DNA of 64,000 bases, from NCBI GenBank assembly GCA_027919835.1, contig JANVFP010000032.1, forward strand, positions 552,149 through 616,148, written 5' to 3'. Position numbers and translations under genes: made by a program. The DNA is from Lentinula raphanica (taxonomy: Eukaryota; Basidiomycota; Agaricomycetes; Agaricales; Omphalotaceae). Within the stretch, counting starts at the first letter, position 1; each line of letters starts with the position of its first letter. Below are positions 57,397 through 64,000 of this stretch, in pieces. Below the pieces are notes generated by a model that saw nothing but the letters and a program-made list of their open reading frames with translations, did not search any database and was not told where the DNA came from.

Positions 57397-59646
57397 GTGA
57401 GTGGGTATTGGGATCCTTTAGGTGAAGAAGTAGTCATTGAGTCGACCAAAGTGAAAGAAGGAGTGTTCCAAGACGAAGAATTGGCCGAACTATATGTTAA
57501 TTATAGCCAACCCTCGTTTAGGGATTCACTTCCTGAAGTCGCTGAAACCATAGATCTATACCTAAACAAAGGTGTGGACCATCAACAAAATCGTGTGATC
57601 AATCCTTGGAAGGAAGGATTTCGAACTGATCCGGACGTGGAACAACTTGAACAGTCATTTTATCAGTCTATTAAAGCTAAGAGTCTGACGAGAGACGTTC
57701 ATGGGTTGTCCCGGCCAAGTGATTACACTTCAGATCTGGACCATGTAAGTCCAGATCAACCGGATAATTCCCAGTCCTACGACTTGAGGAGTGCCCGGGA
57801 ACGAGTTCAATCGTGGGAACAAAAGAATGGAACATTTGAACAGCATATAGGCGCATATAGTGACCCAATGTCATCATATTCAAATGTATCTGTCTTCGGT
57901 TCTCGAAATATAAGCCTGTTGCGTTGAAAGTACGCCCGGTTAAGGCTGAACTTCCTGAGGAATTTAGGGTTCGTCGTCATATTTTGGAGATCCTTTGGAA
58001 GGATTGCCAGATCTACCGACTCATCCACCTGAATTCACTCCGGGAGTCCGATACACGCAAGAGCGTAAGGAGATTATTGACAAGAACCATCCAGAAGGAT
58101 TCTTAACAAATGAGGAACGAAAACTCGTTCATCATCTGATGAAGGTTCAGAAATGGGTTTTGCCTGGGATCAATCCGAAGGTGGAACTTTCAGAGAGGAT
58201 TTCTTCCCTCCAGTAAAGATTCCGGTTATACCTCACGAACCCTGGGTCGAGAAAAACATTCCCGTGCCTCCAGGAATCTTTCCAAGGTTTGTAAGATAAT
58301 CAAGGATAAGATCCTTGCAGGAGTTTATGAATCATCGAGTGCAAGCTACAGATCTAAATGGTTCTGTGTGGTGAAAAAGGATGGAACGAGCCTAAGATTG
58401 GTGCACAGTCTGGAGCCTTTGAATAAGGTTACTATACGGCACTCCGGGGTTCCCCCAGCTACTGCGGACATTGCAGACACTTTGCAGGCAGAGCATGTGG
58501 AGGGATCTTGGATATCTTTGTGGGCTACGATGAGAGACATATAGACGTGGATCTAGGGATCTCACCACTTTCCAAACTCCTTATGGACCACATCGTCTCG
58601 TCAAATTGCCTATGGGATGGACCAACTCGGTACCAATATTCCATGACGATGTAACTTACTTGTTACGAGACGAAATTCCTGATATACTATTCCTTACATT
58701 GATGATGTACCTGTGCGAGGACCGAGAGTCGATATGAGTTACCAGGTGGTGGTTATGAAACCATTCCGGAAAACCCACAGATCCGCCGATTCGTATGGGA
58801 ACATCTTCAAAACGTGAATCGGATCATCCAACGAATGAAGCATGCTGGAGGTACCTTTTCAGGACCTAAAGCTTCGTTTGTTGTGAGGAAACCACAGTGG
58901 TTGGACATCGTTGTGCCTATGAAGGACAGAAACCAGATGATAAGATCGCTACTATGGTCCTAACTTGGCCTAAATGCGAGACTCAACACATGTGAGAGCT
59001 TTCTGGGGACTGTTGGCCAGCTTCGAATGTTCATTCACAACTATTCCAAGAAAGCTGCCCCCTTGACTAAATTGACGGCAAATGTACCGTTTGAGTGGTC
59101 TGAGGAGCAGGATCTTGCTATGGAACTACTAAAGGAAGGAGTGTGAAATGCACCAGCCCTTAGAGTCATTGTTTATGATTGGGAAACACATCTATCAGTC
59201 GATAGCTCCTGGATGGGAACAGGATTTTACATTTATCAAGTAGATCTTAACGACCCTGAAAAGATCTATTACAATTACTTTGGATCTATTCCCTACGTGG
59301 AACGGGAAGCCGTTTTTCACAGTCTAAACGTGAACTTTATGGTCTGAAACTTGCTTTGGAGTCCACCCATTATCTTCTTTATGGATGCCGACAACTGATA
59401 GTGGAAACTGATGCGAGCTACATACAGGGAATGCTTGAAAACCCCAGTAGTGGCCCAAATGCAACCATTAATCGTTGGATTGAGGCAATCCGTAAATTCC
59501 ATTTCGATTTGGTACATGTCAAAGGTGTAACACATGGACCTGATGGCTTATCTCGAAGACCACCTGGTGGTTGGACAACTCCTCGCGGAAAGTCGACCAG
59601 TGAAGATGATCTCACTTTAGGCAACCACCAAAAGGTATCATATTAG
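57397..59646 (+). pseudogene. Reverse transcriptase and RNase H fragments of the AGATCT-rich element
   Basis: RT pieces occur in several phases: SSASYRSKWFCVVKKDGTSL and VHSLEPLNKVTIRHSG (about 58335-58440), a YIDDV catalytic box (about 58692) and FIHNYSKKAAPLTKLTANVP (about 59030). RNase H pieces are VETDASYIQGMLENPSSGP and RKFHFDLVHVKGVTHGPDGL (59400-59550). Stops and shifts separate them. No integrase follows. Confidence 0.75.
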
Positions 59647-59654
59647 ATAGGACA

Positions 59655-60935
59655 AGACCCGTAAATCCCCTAGCTAATATGCTGAAAATCCCCGGGATTT
59701 CCCTCATGGGATGTTCCCTCCCACCTGGGATGTCCCTATAGGATGTTCCTTCTGAATTGGGTTGTCCCTTTTTGGATGGGATGTCCTCAATGGGATATCC
59801 CTCATCTGGAACGGCCCATATGGGATATCCCCTGTAGATGGGCTGTCCTACTTGGGTTGTCCCACATGGGCTGTCCCACTTGAGATGTTCCTTGACTGGG
59901 CTATCCCACTTGGGATGTTCTTTGTTTAACATGGGCTGTCCCACTTGGGCTGTCCCTCAACAAGGTTGGTCCACTAGGGATGTTCCTCAGCTGGGCTGTT
60001 CCACTTGGGATGTTCCTCAACAGGGATGTCCCTCTTACATGGGATGTTCCTCAGCTGGGCTGTCCCACTTGGGATGTCCCTATACATGGGATGTCCCTCA
60101 CCTGGGATGTACCCTACATGGGATGTCCCTCAACTGGGATGTCCCTATACATGGGATGTCCCCACTGGGATGTCCCTCTTACATTGGATGCACCAATCTT
60201 TCAGTGAATATAATCCTTATTTATTTACCAAAGCATGTTGAAAATTGTATCATATACTATGATTTCAAGGACTACTGACAGTATACATGGGATGTCCCCT
60301 ATATGGGATATCCCTTACTACTGGGATGTCCCTGTCTATGGGCTGTCCCTTACATGGGATGTCCCCTTACATGGGATGTCCCTTACTACTGGGATGTCCC
60401 CTATAAGGGATGTCCCCTATATGGGATATCCCTTACTACTGGGATGTCCCTGTCTATGGGCTGTCCCTTACATGGAATGTCCCGACATGGGATATCCCTT
60501 ACTACTGGGATGTCCCCTTACATGGGATATCCCTTACTACTGGGATGTCCCCTTACATGGGATGTCCCTACAAGGGATGTCCTCTACTGGGATGTCCCCT
60601 ACATGGGATGTCCCCTATATGGGATGTCCCTATATGGGATGTCCCCTATATGGGATGTCCCCTATATGGGATGTCCCCTTACATGGGATGTCCCTTACTA
60701 CTGGGATGTCCCTGTCTATGGGCTGTCCCCTTACATGGGATGTCCCTATATGGGATGTCCCCTTACATGGGATGTCCCTGGCTATGGGCTGTCCCTTACT
60801 GGGATGTCCCTCTTACATCTTTACTGGGATGTTCCCATACATGGGCTGTCCCACAGGAATGTCCCTCTTAAATGGGATGTCCCTATACATGGGCTGTCTC
60901 TCTTACATGGGATGTCCCTTTGTCCTATAACACGA
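59655..60935. repeat. GGGATGTCCC minisatellite, about 1.3 kb
   Basis: Dozens of near-palindromic decamers GGGATGTCCC (variants GGGCTGTCCC, GGGATATCCC) spaced 16-18 bp apart, most regular at 60280-60900. The start (59690-59960) is more diverged. Because the unit avoids stops, several forward frames stay open for over 200 codons, coding only WDVP/GMS/MGCP repeats; these are not genes. Confidence 0.92.
60190..60281 (+). repeat. Spacer unit in the minisatellite, copy 1
   Basis: CTTTCAGTGAATATAATC ... ACTATGATTTCAAGGACTAC; repeated at 60939-61030 with about 80 percent identity, which makes the array a higher-order repeat of about 750 bp. Confidence 0.75.
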
Positions 60936-60938
60936 TCT

Positions 60939-61030
60939 TTCAGTGAATATAATCATTATCCACTTCAAGAGGCATGCTAGAAAGTATATTATTGACTATG
61001 ATTTCAAGGACTACTTATATAGTACTACTT
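60939..61030 (+). repeat. Spacer unit in the minisatellite, copy 2
   Basis: Second copy of the CTTTCAGTGAATATAATC spacer, closing the array on its right side. Confidence 0.75.
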
Positions 61031-61038
61031 AAGACAAT

Positions 61039-62472
61039 CTAGATACGGAATTTCTCCAAATCAATAACAGGAACTATTTCTCTACCCTTCCCTTTTGCTC
61101 TCTTCAGTTCCCTATCATGGGGAACTATATCTTCTTCACGACGACGCTTGTGATCCTGCTCCAATCTAGAAGGCCCCGCTACAGCATTCATGCGTGGCAA
61201 AGGACGGGGCAAAGGACGGTTACTACCAGGAGCTGCAGGAGGTGCTGTCACTGCATACTTGTGTACTTCATCTGGAATAAGTACTGGAGTAGGAGGCAGA
61301 GCCTGAACATGAGTAGGTGCAGGTGCACGAGTAGGCGCACGAGTAGGCGCAGCCGCACGAGTAGGCGCACGAGTAGGCGCAGCCGCACGAGTAGGCGCAC
61401 CCGCAGGTGCACGAGAAGGCGCACCCGCAGGTGCATGAGCAGGTGCACGGGTAGGCGCATGAGCAGGTGCACGGGTAGGCGCACGAGCAGGTGCAGGAGC
61501 ACGAGCAAGCACAGGAGCAGGAGCAGGAGCAGGAGCACGAGTAGGCGCAGGAGTAGGCGTAGGCGTAGGTGCAGGCGCAGGAGTAGGAGTAGGAGTAGGA
61601 GTAGGCACAGGAGCAGACACAGCGTTGCCATCTACTGTATCTGGACCATATACAGCTTTTCTCCATGATGTAACATCACTGACCAAGGTAACAGGTTCGT
61701 TATTCACATCTACCACAACGGGGATGCTTCCTTGGTCTTCTAGATCCATAGCTATCTCTTCTGAAATCGATCGTTAGAACATTGTCATCAAGTTGTGTGA
61801 GTGGAGCAAACCTTCAGTCCAATGTTCAAACTCATAAGGGATACCCAGAATCGGCTGGGTGTTATTTCCAGCAGTATTGGTTGCAATCTGATACTCTTGA
61901 TCTACGAGTGCCTTTCGCGGGGTGTAGATGGCCCTGCACTCTTTCACTGAGAGTTTCTTATGCTCTGTGACTTTGTGCTTTGGAAAGGGCACACCTTCCG
62001 GCCAATTTCGAATGCGTATATGTTGTTTCCAGGCTGAATCGAGAAACCCATTCATGTTGATTTTGGCATCACGATTCAAAAAGTCGTCTGGTAATGGTAT
62101 ATCAGTTGTGGCTGTATCCGAGCCAGCTAAGTACTCACTAATGTCATTCTTAAATAATAAACGCATAACGCGTCGCTCCCAATCCTTGCGTGATTGCCCC
62201 TCTTTTATGAGCAGCGAACTATAAAGTTTCGCCAGACGGATGTCGACTTGTTTGTTGTCCATCTCAACTACCTGAAATATACCTTCCATGTCCGCTATTT
62301 GTGCCTCCATCTGGGAAGCAAAGCGCTCCTTTGCCTGCTTCGCAATGTAGTCACCAGCAAAAAACGCACTGGTACTACGGCCGAATCTATCCCGTTTGGA
62401 GTTGATAAGCCATCCAAGAAGATGATAGCCCGACGTTTCCACAGGATACAGTAAAGCTTTTGTAAAAAACAC
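61039..62472 (-). CDS. Two-exon protein with Ala-Pro-Arg repeat tail (5' end not resolved)
   Basis: An intron at 61761-61811 (51 bp, CTAAC branch-like word) joins YEFEHWTEG... to EEIAMDLEDQGSIPVVV in frame. The upstream exon encodes a helical, charged domain (GDYIAKQAKERFASQMEAQI, RKDWERRVMRLLFKNDISEY, IRIRNWPEGVPFPKHKVTEH). The downstream exon holds about 100 residues of AP-T-R repeats encoded by a 12-bp microsatellite, then NLS-like KRRREED and KRAKGKGREIV. There is no ATG at the start of the first frame; GT-AG signals near 62475-62520 suggest a further 5' exon containing MVTGMTTPRGHFRDPL. Function unknown; nuclear location is inferred from the basic tail. Confidence 0.55.
61308..61618. repeat. 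12-bp coding microsatellite (GTAGGCGCACGA-type)
   Basis: Imperfect tandem 6/12-mers such as GCACGAGTAGGC and GCAGGAGTAGGA within the coding frame. They give long open frames on both strands, which are artefacts of the repeat. Confidence 0.85.
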
Positions 62473-62579
62473 TGATAAGTTATCGGGTACCTATTGCAAA
62501 TAGTTGTGATAACCCGGAGGGGGTCCCGGAAATGGCCCCGGGGGGTGGTCATGCCTGTCACCACCTGTCACATATGGCT

Positions 62580-64000
62580 TATATTTACTGTTTTGGGTAA
62601 TTAATAATCATCCAGATATTAAATAAGCAGTACATTTTCAAAAAAACCCGAAAATTCATAAAAATTCATAAAAAACCTAAAATGGCCTGATTAGGTCAGA
62701 TCAGGATATGTAAGCAAATGACCTCATATGATAAAAAATGATGTAGGGCCAATCTAGGTACTAAAAATAGCCCAAAAAATCACTAAAAATGCAACAAATA
62801 TTTAGGGATGGTATAGAGCCTATTGCAGGCCCAGGCACATCAAAATTACCAAAAAAGGTAAAAATTGATCATGATCTCATCTTGTAGCAAAAAATCTGAA
62901 AAAAATCTTAAAAATATTCAAAAAATTCAGGGGTGCCTTGTTGGCCCTGAAAATGCAAAATAAAAAAAAATACACGACAAGTGTAAAAATTTTTATCACT
63001 CCAAATCATTCTAAATCCACTATACAGTCAGTATATATGATGTATATGCTATATTTAGCATCCTAGTACCTTTATTGGGCTAAAAATAGAACTTGATCTC
63101 ATCTGATAGCAAAAAATCTGAAAAAATCATAAAAAATACTCAAAAAATTCAGGGGTGCCTTATTGGCCCTGAAAATGCAAAATAAAAAAATTTACACGAC
63201 ACAATTGAAAAACAACATCACTCCAAATCATACCAAATCCACTACACAGTCAGTATATATCATGTATATACTATTTATAGCACCCCTAGTACCCTCAATC
63301 ACTTATATCACTCAAGAATCATACCAAACTGAATGATTTGGGGAGTAAATATATTGTACATGATATTTTTAGCACACGTAGTACCCTTGATAACTTAGAA
63401 CAATTTATATTACTCAATATGTTTAGTACACTTAGCACTTATCACACCTAACACACTAAAACTCATAACAGTACTTATATGTATTATACTTAACACAGTT
63501 GACAATGAAAATACTTAAAACAGTGTTGTCAGTCACTATACTTAACACACTTAACAGTCAAAAAGTCGGAACAATGTTACTTTATATACATAACACTCAT
63601 TGTTATACTATAACACACTTATAACAACGAGTTTCGGGCGCTTATGGGCACTTATTTGGTGTTTTTGAGTCAAAAATCATTATAGCACACTCAATAATGT
63701 TTGTCTGGCCTCTATACTGTGTCAGGATGTTGTCTATATCATATTCTTCTAGATACAATTAAGAGAACTTGAAAATTCAACCTGTGGGGTTGGCTATATT
63801 GTGATCTTTTGAAATATAACAGTGTTTTATGTAAATGTCAATGCATATGTCCATGTAATGCAAGTATACTGATGGTGGTTCATGAGGGAATCACTCCTAC
63901 AGTCTATTAGAAGTGTCTGGACATGGTTCAGATACTCACTATGACTATTGGACTCTGTGATATTACATGTACATGTTCATGTACACTATAGTTGTCTACA
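62580..64000. other. A/T-rich region with no gene
   Basis: Very A/T-rich with runs of A and AAAATC words. No coding frame is supported. From about 63400 the sequence is dominated by ACTTAACAC / AACACACTTA words. Confidence 0.55.
62866..63300. repeat. Tandem duplication, unit about 225 bp
   Basis: Two units start at about 62866 and 63092. Both contain TTCAGGGGTGCCTT, TTGGCCCTGAAAATGCAAAA, TACACGAC and a CAGTCAGTATATAT block. I estimate 80-85 percent identity by eye. A weaker third piece may precede them (62640-62790). Confidence 0.65.

Larger units (their letters stand above)
52189..59646 (+). mobile_element. AGATCT-rich Gypsy-type element, pol damaged, 3' end missing
   Basis: It begins with an LTR copy (inverted partner at 1-442), a long leader, an intact gag with zinc knuckle, a protease, then RT and RNase H pieces scattered over frames. 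No integrase and no 3' LTR were found; the sequence passes into a GGGATGTCCC minisatellite. The hexamer AGATCT occurs about 28 times here. Confidence 0.8.

Noticed and set aside
59655..60935. CRISPR-like array because of regular short repeats and spacers
   Set aside because: Eukaryotic context, spacing of only 16-18 bp with spacer sequences that are themselves repetitive, and no cas genes.
59838..60980. Several overlapping plus-strand ORFs of 75-231 codons
   Set aside because: They are translations of the GGGATGTCCC minisatellite in all three frames (WDVP, GMS, MGCP), open only because the repeat lacks stops.
61117..61668. Plus-strand 183-codon Arg/Ser/Cys-rich ORF and two other minus frames of Leu- or Cys-rich repeats
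   Set aside because: Shadows of the 12-bp microsatellite in the coding tail of the minus-strand gene; the chosen frame continues in phase from an upstream exon and ends with an NLS-like tail.

Overview
The window reads as a nuclear contig of a basidiomycete fungus, most likely a mushroom-forming Agaricomycete. The evidence is many genes with short (about 45-65 bp) GT-AG introns, a large AT-hook/zinc-ribbon protein of a type I associate with Agaricomycetes, a DUF6593-like gene, an HSL-type hydrolase, a membrane-anchored histidine acid phosphatase, CVNH-like repeats and chromodomain Gypsy elements. I spliced the genes by eye; where I give exon arithmetic, the joined reading frame closes without a stop.

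Layout. 1-442 is part of an LTR in minus orientation, cut by the window edge; it truncates a proline-rich ORF (340-942). 977-1194 is a 218-bp MITE. 1900-2735 encodes a small secreted protein (-). 3301-7988 encodes a 1400-residue C-terminally membrane-anchored protein (-), with a 557-bp CACTA-like MITE (8123-8679) in its upstream region. 8927-15783 is one large gene (-, about 2076 aa) with AT-hooks and a zinc ribbon. 15914-16558 is a three-exon gene (+) whose exons are individually very short. 16718-18382 is a BAHD-type acyltransferase (-). 18646-21523 is a basidiomycete-type protein of unknown role (-), divergent from a phosphatase (21855-23940, +). 24.2-27.6 kb is gene-poor with an F-box remnant. 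27807-29316 is a CVNH-like protein, followed by two small unknown genes, tRNA-Pro(TGG) and a cofactor-independent phosphoglycerate mutase (31758-33718). Then come a DUF6593-like gene, the proteasome subunit RPN10 (37161-38359) and an HSL-type hydrolase (38823-40155).

From 40.6 kb rightwards the window is dominated by mobile and repetitive DNA. A secreted protein with two internal repeats (51031 back to 40580, -) is broken twice: in repeat 1 by a complete, very young chromodomain Gypsy element (42647-50500; LTRs differ at 1 of 474 positions; TSD CTAAC) and in repeat 2 by a 955-bp fold-back TIR element (40657-41611). The young element carries an 11-nt primer-binding site complementary to the predicted transcript 5' end (Tf1-like self-priming), two hairpins with identical loops in its leader, an extra ORF upstream of gag that is itself split by a MITE, an in-frame TGA in gag just before the zinc knuckle, and an intact pol with chromodomain. 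52189-59646 is a second Gypsy-type element with a damaged pol and an extreme excess of AGATCT. Its 3' part runs into a 1.3-kb minisatellite of GGGATGTCCC units (about 59660-60930). A two-exon gene with an Ala-Pro-rich repetitive tail (61039-62472, -) and A/T-rich repeats follow to the right edge.

The host genes do not form one obvious pathway: glycolysis (PGM), protein turnover (RPN10), phosphate release (phosphatase), acyl transfer (BAHD) and ester hydrolysis lie side by side, as is usual in fungal chromosomes. The coherent story is the layered insertion of transposons into each other and into host genes.
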